Below are positions 27,871 through 37,137 of a DNA stretch of 64,000 nt, in pieces. The stretch spans positions 372,001-436,000 of the forward strand of contig CAWKLQ010000012.1 in NCBI GenBank assembly GCA_963850525.1, read 5' to 3'. Each line of letters starts with the position of its first letter. Position 1 is the stretch's first letter. Source of the stretch: JAEMQF01 sp963850525 (GTDB lineage: Bacteria; Pseudomonadota; Gammaproteobacteria; Burkholderiales; Burkholderiaceae_C). The notes under the pieces were generated by a model, which was not told the DNA's origin, searched no databases, and saw nothing but the letters and a program-made list of their open reading frames with translations. The position numbers were made by a program, and so were the translations under genes.

Positions 27871-29246
27871 CGACACTCTTCGCGTTCGTGCTCACCTTGG
27901 GCGTGCTGATCGTGATTCACGAGTACGGGCATTACCGCGTCGCGGTGGCGTGCGGCGTCAAGGTGTTGCGGTTTTCGGTGGGCTTTGGCCGCGTCATGTG
28001 GCGGCGCCAGTCGCACCCGGACGCGACCGAGTTCGTGGTGTGCGCGCTGCCGCTGGGCGGCTACGTGCGCATGCTCGACGAGCGCGAAGCGCCTGTCGCC
28101 GCCGATCAAGTGCACGCCGCGTTCAACCGCAAGAACCTTTGGCAGCGCACTGCCATCGTCGCGGCCGGGCCGCTTGCGAATCTCTTGCTCGCGGTATTGC
28201 TCTATGCGGCGGCGCACTGGATCGGTATCGAAGAGGCCAAGGCTGTTCTTGCGCCGCCGGCGCGCGCCAGCCTCGCGGAAAGTGCAGGAATGCGCGCGGG
28301 CGATTGGGCACGCGCCTGGTCGGCTGACGGCACCGAGTGGCGAGACCTGCAGTCGCTGAGCGACTTGCGCTGGCAGGTGACACGCGCCGTGATGCGCGGC
28401 CAGGCCTTGCAACTCATGGTCAGCGACCGCGACGGCCGCGGCCAGCGCCGGGTCGTGCTCGAGCTCGATCGCCTGGGCAGCACCGAGATCGACGCCGCGG
28501 CAATGCAGCGCATCGGCCTGGGTGGACCTTTCAGCGAGCCGGTGCTGGGCGACGTCAAGGCCGGCGGCCCGGCGGCGCGCGCCGGCCTGCGCGCGGGCGA
28601 CCGCGTCTTGAGCATCGACGGCGTGAGCATCGCCGACGCGTCGATGATTCGCGAGCTGATCCAGGCCAGCGGCGCCAGCGGCGAGCCGGGCAAACCCGCC
28701 AAGCTGATGGCCTGGCGTGTCGAGCGCGCCGGGCAGATGCTGGAACTCGAAGTCCTGCCGAACATCGTGAGCGACGGGCCGAAATCCATCGGCCGCATCG
28801 AAGCTTTCCCGGGCCAGCCGCCGCAACTGCTGACGGTTCGCTACGGTGTGGTCGACGGCCTGACTCGCGCCGTGCGCAAGACCTGGGAGATGTCGACGTT
28901 GACGCTCGAGATGCTCGGCAAGATGGTGATCGGCCAGGCGTCGCTGAAGAACCTCAGCGGCCCGATCACGATTGCCGACTACGCCGGCCAGTCGGTGCGG
29001 CTGGGCCTCGCGTACTACCTCGGTTTTCTGGCCGTCGTCAGCGTGAGTCTGGGCGTGCTCAACCTGCTGCCGCTGCCGATGCTCGACGGCGGACACCTGA
29101 TGTATTATCTTTTCGAGGCTGTGACGGGGCGGCCGGTCTCCGACCTCTGGCTCGAGAGACTCCAGCGCGGTGGCGTGGCGATCATGCTGATGATGATGTC
29201 GCTGGCCCTTTTCAACGACGTGGCTCGCTTGCTGGGCCTGTACTGA
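27864..29246 (+). CDS. rseP: Site-2 zinc protease RseP
   Basis: Intramembrane metalloprotease that cleaves anti-sigma-E RseA and remnant signal peptides. 460 residues. The first membrane helix contains the zinc motif HEYGH (His19, Glu20, His23). Two PDZ domains fill the periplasmic part; GGPAARAGLRAGDRVLSIDG marks the second. The C-terminal helix carries LPLPMLDGGHL with the third metal ligand Asp. It starts inside dxr by 7 bases and precedes bamA by 21. Confidence 0.96.
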   Translation: MLTTLFAFVLTLGVLIVIHEYGHYRVAVACGVKVLRFSVGFGRVMWRRQSHPDATEFVVCALPLGGYVRMLDEREAPVAADQVHAAFNRKNLWQRTAIVAAGPLANLLLAVLLYAAAHWIGIEEAKAVLAPPARASLAESAGMRAGDWARAWSADGTEWRDLQSLSDLRWQVTRAVMRGQALQLMVSDRDGRGQRRVVLELDRLGSTEIDAAAMQRIGLGGPFSEPVLGDVKAGGPAARAGLRAGDRVLSIDGVSIADASMIRELIQASGASGEPGKPAKLMAWRVERAGQMLELEVLPNIVSDGPKSIGRIEAFPGQPPQLLTVRYGVVDGLTRAVRKTWEMSTLTLEMLGKMVIGQASLKNLSGPITIADYAGQSVRLGLAYYLGFLAVVSVSLGVLNLLPLPMLDGGHLMYYLFEAVTGRPVSDLWLERLQRGGVAIMLMMMSLALFNDVARLLGLY

Positions 29247-29267
29247 TCCCTGAGCAAACCCCACCGC

Positions 29268-31571
29268 ATGCGCCTTCTATTTCCGCTGGGCCAGTTTCGA
29301 CTTCCGATTCTCAGTGTTGCCCTTGCTGCCGCATTGCATGCGGGCAGTGCTTGGGCGGTTGCGCCCTTCGTGCTCAAGGACATTCGTGTCGAGGGCCTGC
29401 AACGCACCGACGCGGGAACCGTGTTCGCCTCGCTGCCGTTTCGCATCGGCGACACCTACAACGACGAAAAGGGCGCAGCGGCGTTGCGCGCGCTGTTCGC
29501 CACCGGCTTGTTCAAGGACGTGCGCATCGACATCGACGCGGGTGTGGCAATCGTCATCGTCGAAGAGCGTTCCATCGTCGCGAGCCTGGACTTTGTCGGG
29601 CTGAAGGAGTTCGACAAGGACACGCTCACCAAGTCGCTGAAGGACTTCGGCATCGGCGAAGGCTTGCCGTTCGACAAGGCGCTGGCGGATCGCGCCGAGC
29701 AGGAACTCAAGCGCCAGTACCTGACGCGCAGCCTCTACGGCGCCGAAGTCGTGACGACGGTGACGCCGCAGGAACGCAACCGCGTCAACGTCACGTTCAC
29801 GATTTCCGAAGGCACGCCGGCGAAGATTCGCGAGCTGCGCATTGCCGGCAACAAGGCCTTTGCCGAAGACGAGCTGACGAGCCTGCTCGAGTTGAACGAC
29901 GGCGGCTGGCTCAGCTGGTACACCAAGGCGGACCGCTATTCGCGCTCCAAGCTCAACGCCGACCTGGAAACGTTGCGCTCGTACTACCTGAATCGCGGTT
30001 ATCTCGAATTCGCGGTCACGTCCACGCAAGTCGCGATCTCGCCGGACAAGCAGGAAATCTCGATCACGATCAACATCGACGAAGGCCAGCCCTACACCGT
30101 GACTGCGGTGACGCTGGAAGGCGAGTACCTGGGCAAGGAAGAAGACTTCAAGACGCTGGTCAGGCTCAAGCCCGGCGAGCCGTACCGCGCGGAAAGCGTG
30201 ACGAACACGACCAAGGCCTTCATCGACCGGTTCGGCACTTTCGGTTATGCCTTCGCCCGGGTCGAGCCGCGCACCGACATCGACCGCAACACCGGGCGCG
30301 TTGCCGTCGCGCTGGTGGCCGAACCGCAGCGCCGCGTCTACGTGAGGCGCGTCAACGTTGCCGGCAACAGCCGCACGCGCGACGAAGTCGTGCGCCGCGA
30401 GTTCCGGCAGTTCGAGGCGAGCTGGTACGACGGCACGAAGATCAAGTTGTCGCGCGACCGCATCGACCGCCTCGGTTACTTCAAGGACGTGGGCATTGAC
30501 ACCGCCGAAGTCCCGGGCGCACAGGACCAGGTCGACCTGACGCTCACGCTCACCGAAAAGCCCACCGGCAATCTGCTCATCGGCGCGGGGTTTTCGTCGG
30601 CCGACAAACTCTCGCTGACGGCGTCGATCAAGCAGGACAACGTGTTCGGCTCGGGCAACTACCTCGGGCTGGAGCTGAACACGAGCCGCTCCACACGAAC
30701 CATTTCGCTGAGCACGGTGGACCCCTACTTCACGATCGACGGCATCTCGCGCGCCCTCGAGATTTACTACCGCACCGTCAAGCCGTTCAACCCGCAAAGC
30801 GGCGAGCAGTACGAACTTGTGACCAAAGGCGGGTCGATCCGCTTCGGCGTTCCGTTCAGCGAGTACGACACGGTGTTCGTCGGCCTGGGCGCCGAGCAGA
30901 CCGACATTCGCGGCGACCGCTTGCCCAACACCTATCACAACTACCGCTTCAATTTCGGCGAGCGCAGTCTGTCGATCCCGATCACGCTGGGCTGGGCGCG
31001 CGACGCACGCGACAGCGCGATCGCGCCCACCGCGGGGCGCTACCTGCGGCTCAACTTCGAGTGGGGCATTGCCGGCGACACGCGCTACCTGCGAAGCAAC
31101 GCGCAGGCGCAGCAGTACATTCCGCTGGGGCCGAAGTTTTCGCTCGGCCTGAACGCTGAAATCGGCTGGGGTCAAGGCCTGGCCGGGCGCCCGTACCCGG
31201 TCTTCAAGAATTTCTACGGCGGCGGCCTGGGCACGGTGCGCGCGTTTGACCAGGGCTCGCTCGGGCCGCCCGACGTGCTGGGCGGCTACGTCGGGGGAAA
31301 CAGGCGCATCAACTTGAACGGCGAGTTGTACGTTCCCGTTCCCGGCTCGGGCAACGACCGGTCGCTGCGTCTGTTCACGTACGTTGACGCCGGCAACGTC
31401 TGGGGCGAGTTCGAAAGCATCACCGCCGAGAGCCTGCGCGCGTCGGCGGGAGTGGGCCTGAGCTGGATCTCGCCGGTGGGCCCTTTGAAGCTCAGTTGGG
31501 GCGCGCCGTGGCGCAAGCAGCCGGGCGATAGAATCCAGCGTCTTCAATTCCAGATCGGGACAGCGTTCTAA
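29268..31571 (+). CDS. bamA: Outer membrane protein assembly factor BamA
   Basis: BamA is the central beta-barrel of the BAM complex. 767 residues. A signal peptide (about 1-30, ending AGSAWA) precedes five POTRA domains, starting VLKDIRVEGLQRTDAGTVF. The Omp85 barrel from about 430 includes IAPTAGRYLRLNFEWG and an YFFEN-type loop region, and the C-terminal strand ends in Phe (QFQIGTAF). Its stop shares bases with the skp start (TAATG), so the two are translationally coupled. BamB is at 4 kb. Confidence 0.97.
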   Translation: MRLLFPLGQFRLPILSVALAAALHAGSAWAVAPFVLKDIRVEGLQRTDAGTVFASLPFRIGDTYNDEKGAAALRALFATGLFKDVRIDIDAGVAIVIVEERSIVASLDFVGLKEFDKDTLTKSLKDFGIGEGLPFDKALADRAEQELKRQYLTRSLYGAEVVTTVTPQERNRVNVTFTISEGTPAKIRELRIAGNKAFAEDELTSLLELNDGGWLSWYTKADRYSRSKLNADLETLRSYYLNRGYLEFAVTSTQVAISPDKQEISITINIDEGQPYTVTAVTLEGEYLGKEEDFKTLVRLKPGEPYRAESVTNTTKAFIDRFGTFGYAFARVEPRTDIDRNTGRVAVALVAEPQRRVYVRRVNVAGNSRTRDEVVRREFRQFEASWYDGTKIKLSRDRIDRLGYFKDVGIDTAEVPGAQDQVDLTLTLTEKPTGNLLIGAGFSSADKLSLTASIKQDNVFGSGNYLGLELNTSRSTRTISLSTVDPYFTIDGISRALEIYYRTVKPFNPQSGEQYELVTKGGSIRFGVPFSEYDTVFVGLGAEQTDIRGDRLPNTYHNYRFNFGERSLSIPITLGWARDARDSAIAPTAGRYLRLNFEWGIAGDTRYLRSNAQAQQYIPLGPKFSLGLNAEIGWGQGLAGRPYPVFKNFYGGGLGTVRAFDQGSLGPPDVLGGYVGGNRRINLNGELYVPVPGSGNDRSLRLFTYVDAGNVWGEFESITAESLRASAGVGLSWISPVGPLKLSWGAPWRKQPGDRIQRLQFQIGTAF

Positions 31572-32086
31572 TGAAAAGTTCTGCATGGAAGTCGGTCACC
31601 GTTGCCGCGCTGCTCGGCAGCGCCGCGATGGGCGGCTGGGCTGAGGAACTGCGCATCGGCTACGTGAACAGCGACCGTGTTCTGCGCGACGCCGTTCCCG
31701 CCAAGGCCGCGCAGGCCAAGCTCGAAACGGAATTCTCCAAGCGCGAGAAAGACCTTGCCGAATTCGCGAATCGCCTGAAAGCCGCCGGCGACAAGCTCGA
31801 CAAAGACGCACCCACGTTGTCCGAGACCGAACGCAGCCGGCGCCAGCGCGACCTGGTCGAGCAAGACCGCGAGTTTCAGCGCAAGCGCCGCGAATTCCAG
31901 GAAGACCTGAGCCAGCGCAAGAACGAGGAGTTGGCCTCCGTCGTCGAGCGTGCGAACAAGGTCATCAAGCAGATTTTCGAGACCGAAAAATACGACCTGA
32001 TTCTGCAAGAGGCGGTCTTCGCCGGGCCGAAGGTCGACATCACCGACAAAGTCATCAAGGCGCTGAACGCGCAAGGCGCCAAATAG
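31571..32086 (+). CDS. skp: Periplasmic chaperone Skp/OmpH
   Basis: Skp holds unfolded outer-membrane proteins on their way to BAM. 171 residues. A cleavable signal peptide (about 1-25, ending GGWAEE) precedes RIGYVNSDRVLRDA, the Skp head strand. A long charged coiled-coil then spans about 50-130 (FSKREKDLAEFANRLK and similar). ATG overlaps the bamA stop. lpxD follows 43 bases later. Confidence 0.95.
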   Translation: MKSSAWKSVTVAALLGSAAMGGWAEELRIGYVNSDRVLRDAVPAKAAQAKLETEFSKREKDLAEFANRLKAAGDKLDKDAPTLSETERSRRQRDLVEQDREFQRKRREFQEDLSQRKNEELASVVERANKVIKQIFETEKYDLILQEAVFAGPKVDITDKVIKALNAQGAK

Positions 32087-32129
32087 GCATTCCCGGCACG
32101 AGTGCGATTCATCTGTTCGCAGGCTCGCA

Positions 32130-33164
32130 GTGGCCCTCAGTGTTTGTGCGCGTGATATCTCGGATGCCCTTGGCGGCGAACTGATCGGCCAAGCCGATTT
32201 GCGAATCGAGCGCATCGGCGGATTGGAAGGTGCAACGCCTGCGACGATTTCATTCCTCGCGAACCCGAAGTTTCAGGCGCAACTCGCGCTCACCCAGGCC
32301 GGGTGCGTGATCGTTGCGCCGGCGTTCCGCGAAGCGGCAGCTGCGCGTGGCACGGCGATCGTCACGCCCGACCCCTACCTGTACTACGCGTGCCTGACGC
32401 AGTGGTGGGTCAAGCTGACCCGGCCGAGCCGGCCGGCCGGCGTTCACGAAAGCGCCGTCGTCGACGCCGCGGCGCAGCTGGCCGCAGACGTGACGGTCGG
32501 CGCCCTGGCCGTGATCGAAGCGCACGCCGTGATCGAAGCCGGCGCAGTGGTGGGTGCGCATTCGTTCGTCGGCAGCGGCGCAAGAGTCGGCGCGCAGACG
32601 CGCCTGGCCGCGCGCGTCACGCTCGGTGCGGGGTGCCGCATCGGCGCGCGCGGCGTCGTGCACAGCGGGGTCGTGATCGGCGCCGACGGTTTTGGCTTCG
32701 CACCAACGTTGGGCCGTTGGGAAAAAATCGAACAGCTCGGCGCCGTGCGCATCGGCGACGACGTGGAGATAGGCGCGAACACGTGCATCGACCGCGGCGC
32801 GCTGGACGACACCGTGATTGAAGACGGCGTCAAGCTCGACAACCTGATCCAGATCGGCCACAACGTGCACATCGGCGAGCACACCGCGATTGCCGGCAAT
32901 GCGGGCGTGGCCGGCAGCGCGCGCATCGGCGCGCATTGCACGATAGGCGGCGCGGCGAACATCCTCGGCCACCTGAGCCTGGCCGACGGCGTGCACATCT
33001 CGGCGGCGAGCGTCGTCATGCGCTCGATCCACAAGCCGGGCCTGTACAGCGGCATCTTTCCCATCGACGACAATGCCGCCTGGGAGAAAAACGCGGCGAC
33101 GCTGCGCCAACTGCACGCCCTTCGCGACCGCGTGCGAGCGCTGGAGAAAGACAACAAATCATGA
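32130..33164 (+). CDS. lpxD: UDP-3-O-(3-hydroxyacyl)glucosamine N-acyltransferase
   Basis: Third step of lipid A synthesis. 344 residues. The N-terminal uridine-binding domain includes IGGLEGATPATISFLANPKF. A left-handed beta-helix of hexapeptide repeats follows, and LIQIGHNVHIGEHTAIAGN carries the catalytic His equivalent. The C-terminal helix is predicted to be a short coiled-coil. The start is GTG 32130. Its stop overlaps the fabZ start (ATGATGG). Confidence 0.96.
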   Translation: MALSVCARDISDALGGELIGQADLRIERIGGLEGATPATISFLANPKFQAQLALTQAGCVIVAPAFREAAAARGTAIVTPDPYLYYACLTQWWVKLTRPSRPAGVHESAVVDAAAQLAADVTVGALAVIEAHAVIEAGAVVGAHSFVGSGARVGAQTRLAARVTLGAGCRIGARGVVHSGVVIGADGFGFAPTLGRWEKIEQLGAVRIGDDVEIGANTCIDRGALDDTVIEDGVKLDNLIQIGHNVHIGEHTAIAGNAGVAGSARIGAHCTIGGAANILGHLSLADGVHISAASVVMRSIHKPGLYSGIFPIDDNAAWEKNAATLRQLHALRDRVRALEKDNKS

Positions 33165-33601
33165 TGGACATCCACGCAATCCTGGACCGGCTGCCGCACC
33201 GCTACCCGTTCCTGCTCATCGACCGCGTTCTCGAGCTTGAAAAAGGCAAGCGCATCAAGGCGCTGAAGAACGTCACGATCAATGAGCCGTTTTTCAACGG
33301 CCACTTTCCGATCCGCCCGGTCATGCCCGGCGTGTTGATGCTGGAAGCGCTGGCGCAATCGGCGGCGCTGCTCGCGTTCGAGACGCTCGGGCAACTACCC
33401 GACAACAAGACGATTTACTACCTCGCGGCGCTCGACGCTGCGCGCTTCAAGAAGCCGGTCGAGCCGGGAGACCAGCTGATTCTCGAGGCGACACTCACAC
33501 GCAACAAGGCCGCGGTCTACAAATTCGCTTGCGCGGGAAGGGTGGACGGCGACGTCGTCGTCGAGTGCGAGCTGACGTGCACGATGCGCAAATTCGCCTG
33601 A
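33161..33601 (+). CDS. fabZ: 3-hydroxyacyl-ACP dehydratase FabZ
   Basis: Dehydrates 3-hydroxyacyl-ACP in fatty acid elongation; balances flux with lipid A. 146 residues, hotdog fold. HRYPFLLIDRV starts at residue 13. The catalytic His48 is in NGHFPIRPVMPG and Glu62 in LMLEALAQS. ATG 33161 overlaps the lpxD stop; ATG 33164 is an equivalent choice. Confidence 0.98.
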   Translation: MMDIHAILDRLPHRYPFLLIDRVLELEKGKRIKALKNVTINEPFFNGHFPIRPVMPGVLMLEALAQSAALLAFETLGQLPDNKTIYYLAALDAARFKKPVEPGDQLILEATLTRNKAAVYKFACAGRVDGDVVVECELTCTMRKFA

Positions 33602-33628
33602 CCGAGCGCTGAAAACGCGGGTGTGCCC

Positions 33629-34417
33629 ATGGCCACTGTCCACCCCACGGCAATCATCGAACCCGGCGCTCGGCTTGCCGATAGCGTGCGCGTCGACGCC
33701 TACGCGATCGTGCGCGCGAATGTGCAGATCGGCGAGGGCAGCAGCGTCGGCGCGCATTGCGTGATCGAGGGCCACACCCGGATCGGCCGCGACAACCGCA
33801 TCTTCCAGTTCTGTTCGATCGGCGCAGCGCCGCAAGACAAGAAGTACGCGGGCGAGCCCACTGAACTGCACATCGGCGATCGCAACACGTTCCGCGAGTT
33901 CTGCACCGTGAATGTGGGCACCGTGCAAGACGGCGGGGTGACGCGAATCGGCGATGACAACTGGATCATGGCCTACGTGCACATCGCGCACGACTGCCGC
34001 GTCGGCAACCAGACAATCTTTGCGAACAACGCGACGCTCGGCGGGCATGTGCACGTCGATGACTGGGCCATCATTGGTGGCTTGAGCGGCGTGCATCAGT
34101 TCGTGCAAGTCGGCGCGCACGTGATGGTCGGCTTTGCCAGCGCGGTCTCGCAAGACGTGCCGCCTTTCATGCTGGTCGACGGCAATCCGCTCGCGGTGCG
34201 TGGTTTCAACGTCGAGGGCCTGCGCCGGCGCGGGTTCTCCGCCGCGCGAATTGCCGCAGTCAAGCAGATGCACAAGCTGATCTATCGTTCGGGAATGACG
34301 CTGGAAGCGGCCAAGGCGGCGCTGCCGGAGATCGCGCAAGGCACGCCCGAAGCGAGTGCCGATGTGCAGTGCGTGCTCACGTTTCTGCAGCGCGCCGCAC
34401 GTGGCATCGCACGCTAG
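33629..34417 (+). CDS. lpxA: UDP-N-acetylglucosamine O-acyltransferase
   Basis: First enzyme of lipid A synthesis. 262 residues. Left-handed beta-helix repeats start at VHPTAIIEPGARL. The catalytic His121 lies in HIAHDCRVGNQ, and GLSGVHQFVQVGAHVMVG is the family signature. ATG 33629 gives the usual length; an in-frame GTG at 33623 adds two residues. lpxB follows by 12 bases. Confidence 0.97.
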   Translation: MATVHPTAIIEPGARLADSVRVDAYAIVRANVQIGEGSSVGAHCVIEGHTRIGRDNRIFQFCSIGAAPQDKKYAGEPTELHIGDRNTFREFCTVNVGTVQDGGVTRIGDDNWIMAYVHIAHDCRVGNQTIFANNATLGGHVHVDDWAIIGGLSGVHQFVQVGAHVMVGFASAVSQDVPPFMLVDGNPLAVRGFNVEGLRRRGFSAARIAAVKQMHKLIYRSGMTLEAAKAALPEIAQGTPEASADVQCVLTFLQRAARGIAR

Positions 34418-34429
34418 TCCCCACACGCA

Positions 34430-35590
34430 ATGAGCCCGTCGCCCGCTGCCCCGCGCATCGCGATGGTCGCCGGCGAAGCGTCGGGCGACTTGTTGGCTGG
34501 CCTGCTGCTCGGCGCACTGAGGGCGCGCTGGCCGCAGCTGCAGGCGTTTGGCATCGGCGGGCCGAAGATGGCGGAGCAGGGCTTTGACGCCTGGTGGCCG
34601 CACGACAAGCTGGCGGTGCGCGGCTACGTCGAAGTGCTGAGCCACTACCGCGAGATCTCGGGGATTCGCGGCCAACTCGCCGAGCGCCTGCTGCGCGAGC
34701 CGCCCGATCTGTTCATCGGCGTCGACGCGCCCGATTTCAACCTCGACCTCGAAACCCGGCTCAAGGCCAAGGGCGTTCGCACCGTGCACTTTGTCAGCCC
34801 CTCGGTCTGGGCCTGGCGCGCCAAACGCATCGAAAAGGTCCACGTCGCGGTCGACCACATGCTGTGCCTGTTCCCGTTCGAGCCGGCGCTGTATGCGAAA
34901 CACGGTGTCGCGGCCACCTACGTCGGCCACCCGCTGGCCGATACCATCCCGCTCGACGTGCCGCGCAGCGCGGCGCGCGCGGCGCTGGGCATCGCAGAGG
35001 GCGAGCAGCTGGTCGCCCTGCTGCCGGGCAGCCGCAAGTCGGAGATTCAGTACGTCGCACCGCGTTTGCTCGGCGCGGCGCATGAATTGCATAGGCAGCG
35101 CCCGGCACTGCGCTTCGTGATTCCGGTCGTCCCAGGGCTGCGCCACGCGATCGAGCCGTTGCGGCGTCAGTTCGCCGACAAAGTGCCGATCGAACTGCTC
35201 GACGGGCATTCCCACGAAGCGCTCGCCGCGTGCGACGCCGCAATCGTCGCGAGCGGCACCGCGACGTTAGAGGCCGCGCTGTTCAAGCGCCCGATGGTCA
35301 TCTGCTACACGATGCACGCCTTGAGCTGGCAGATGATGAAACGCATGCGGCTCCAGCCCTGGGTGGGTTTGCCCAACATTCTGCTGCAGGAGATGGTCGT
35401 TCCCGAACTCCTGCAGGGCGACGCCACCCCGGAAAAACTCGCCGCCGCCACGCTCGCCTGGCTCGACGACCCGGCGCGTTGCAGCGCACTTGCAGAGCGC
35501 TTCGCCGCGCTGCACGTGCTGCTGCGCAAGAACACCGCGAAAGCCGCGACCGATGCCATCGAAGCCCTCCTTGCGCCGGCTGCCGCGTGA
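34430..35590 (+). CDS. lpxB: Lipid-A-disaccharide synthase
   Basis: Glycosyltransferase (GT19) that condenses UDP-diacylglucosamine and lipid X. 386 residues. The N-terminus RIAMVAGEASGDLLAG, then IGVDAPDFNLDLE, SPSVWAWRAKRI and LLPGSRKSEIQY, are LpxB signatures. The C-terminal nucleotide-binding part has SGTATLEAALFKRPMV. rnhB starts within its last 38 bases in another frame, a common arrangement. Confidence 0.97.
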   Translation: MSPSPAAPRIAMVAGEASGDLLAGLLLGALRARWPQLQAFGIGGPKMAEQGFDAWWPHDKLAVRGYVEVLSHYREISGIRGQLAERLLREPPDLFIGVDAPDFNLDLETRLKAKGVRTVHFVSPSVWAWRAKRIEKVHVAVDHMLCLFPFEPALYAKHGVAATYVGHPLADTIPLDVPRSAARAALGIAEGEQLVALLPGSRKSEIQYVAPRLLGAAHELHRQRPALRFVIPVVPGLRHAIEPLRRQFADKVPIELLDGHSHEALAACDAAIVASGTATLEAALFKRPMVICYTMHALSWQMMKRMRLQPWVGLPNILLQEMVVPELLQGDATPEKLAAATLAWLDDPARCSALAERFAALHVLLRKNTAKAATDAIEALLAPAAA

Positions 35591-36167
35591 GCTCGGCCCG
35601 CTGGGCCCGGGCTTGCTGGCCGGAGTCGATGAAGCCGGCCGCGGCCCGCTCGCCGGGCCCGTCGTCGCCGCGGCGGTGATGCTCGACGATCGCGCGCCGA
35701 TCCGCGGCTTGAACGACTCGAAGAAGTTGGGGGCGCGCAGCCGCGATCGCCTGTACGACGAAATCCTCGCGAAAGCCTTGTGCTGCCGCATCGCCACCGC
35801 GAGCGTCGAAGAAATCGATGCGCTCAACATCTTGCAAGCGACGCTTCTTGCGATGCGCCGCGCCGTGCAGGGCCTGCGGCTGCGCCCGCACCTCGTGCTC
35901 GTCGACGGCAATCGTGCGCCTGTTCTGCACGTGCCGGTGCGCACCATCGTCAAGGGCGACGGCAAAGTGCAGTGCATTGCCGCGGCGTCGATCCTGGCCA
36001 AGGTGCATCGCGACCGACTCTGCGCCGAGTTGCACGAACGCCACCCGAACTACGGCTTCGACGGCCACAAGGGCTATGCGACTCCCGCGCACCTGGCGGC
36101 GCTGCGCGAGCACGGGCCTTGCCCGGAACACCGGCGCTCGTTTGCGCCGGTGCGCGACGCGAGTTGA
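35553..36167 (+). CDS. rnhB: Ribonuclease HII
   Basis: Removes ribonucleotides and RNA from RNA/DNA hybrids. 204 residues. GVDEAGRGPLAGPVV provides the first Asp and the Glu, LVDGN the second Asp, and AASILAKVHRDRL the third. C-terminal HPNYGFDGHKGYATPAHL is conserved. ATG 35553 overlaps the end of lpxB. The stop TGA overlaps the next start (TGATG), coupling it to the rRNA methyltransferase. Confidence 0.95.
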   Translation: MPSKPSLRRLPRELGPLGPGLLAGVDEAGRGPLAGPVVAAAVMLDDRAPIRGLNDSKKLGARSRDRLYDEILAKALCCRIATASVEEIDALNILQATLLAMRRAVQGLRLRPHLVLVDGNRAPVLHVPVRTIVKGDGKVQCIAAASILAKVHRDRLCAELHERHPNYGFDGHKGYATPAHLAALREHGPCPEHRRSFAPVRDAS

Positions 36168-36949
36168 TGCAAAAGCAGTTCGCGAGCATCGCGTCGCGCA
36201 ACAACCCGTTGCTCGTGCGCTTGCGCAAGCTGGCCAACGATCCGCTCGCCTACCGCAAGCAGCAGCAAGTCATTCTGGAGGGCGAGCACCTCTGCGCCGC
36301 CTACGCAGCGCGCGCAGGCTCAGTGGCCCAGGCCGTCATCACCGAAGCCGCGCTCGAGCAAGGTGGCGCATGCCGTGACCTCGCGCAGCGCGCCGACGCC
36401 GTCGCGGTCGTCTCCAGCGCGCTGATGGCGAGCCTGAGCACACTCGAATCGAGCGCGCAGCTCGTCTACGTCGTCGCCTGGCCGGGTGCGCAAGAATTGC
36501 AGTCAGGCGTGCCCAGCGTCGTTCTGGACCGGGTCCAGGACGCAGGCAACGTCGGAACGATTCTGCGCAGCGCTGCGGCTTTCGGTTTCACGCAGGTGCT
36601 CGCGCTCAAGGGCAGCGCGGGGTTGTGGTCGCCGAAAGTTCTGCGCGCCGGCATGGGCGCGCACTTCGGATTGCATCTGGTCGAGGCAATGGACGAGGCT
36701 GAGCTCGACAGTCTGCGCGTACCCCTGCTCGCCGCGAGCCCGCATGCCGCAAAGGCCATCAGCAGCCTCGAGCTGCCGTGGCCCTGCGCCTGGCTGTTCG
36801 GCCACGAAGGGCAGGGCGTGTCGGCGGGGCTGCTGGCCAGGTGCGCGCACGCCGTGCGCATTCCACAGCCCGGCGGCGAAGAGTCGCTCAACGTCGCCGC
36901 CGCCGCCGCGGTGTGCTTGTACGAATCGATGCGTCAGCGAGGTGCATGA
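36167..36949 (+). CDS. SpoU-type RNA 2'-O-methyltransferase (TrmH/RlmB-like)
   Basis: 260 residues. An N-terminal substrate-binding domain (NNPLLVRLRKLANDPLAYRK) is followed by the SPOUT knot. The three SpoU motifs are visible: DRVQDAGNVGTILRSAAAFG, LFGHEGQGVS and IPQPGGEESLNVAAAAAV. It presumably methylates a ribose in rRNA, but the target position cannot be assigned. Position after rnhB is common in Burkholderiales. Confidence 0.9.
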   Translation: MQKQFASIASRNNPLLVRLRKLANDPLAYRKQQQVILEGEHLCAAYAARAGSVAQAVITEAALEQGGACRDLAQRADAVAVVSSALMASLSTLESSAQLVYVVAWPGAQELQSGVPSVVLDRVQDAGNVGTILRSAAAFGFTQVLALKGSAGLWSPKVLRAGMGAHFGLHLVEAMDEAELDSLRVPLLAASPHAAKAISSLELPWPCAWLFGHEGQGVSAGLLARCAHAVRIPQPGGEESLNVAAAAAVCLYESMRQRGA

Positions 36950-36984
36950 CAACGTGCAAGGCGAATGGCACGACGCAGAAAGTC

Positions 36985-37085
36985 CGTCATCCCGGCGACA
37001 GCCGGGATCCACCGGATGCACGCAATGAATGCTTCGCTGGACGCGCGACTGCCGCGGGTGGATCCCGGCTTTCGCCGGGATGACG
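36985..37085. repeat. 101-bp REP-like palindromic element, copy 2
   Basis: Same size, orientation and centre as the copy at 20043-20143, with 28-bp arms at 36985-37012 and 37058-37085. The left arm carries GACA where copy 1 has GAAA, giving one arm mismatch. A few more differences lie in the centre. It fills the gap between convergent genes and may act as a terminator for both. Confidence 0.92.
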
Positions 37086-37137
37086 AATACCGAAGACGGG
37101 CATCCGCGCTGTCTGTCTGGCGCGTTCGAATATCGAT

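Noticed and set aside
29277..31586. 769-codon minus-strand ORF antisense to bamA
   Set aside because: Shadow of the bamA reading frame; Arg/Val/Ala-rich without domains or a ribosome binding site.
20043..37085. Repeats considered as CRISPR
   Set aside because: Only two widely separated palindromic copies, no spacer array and no cas genes.
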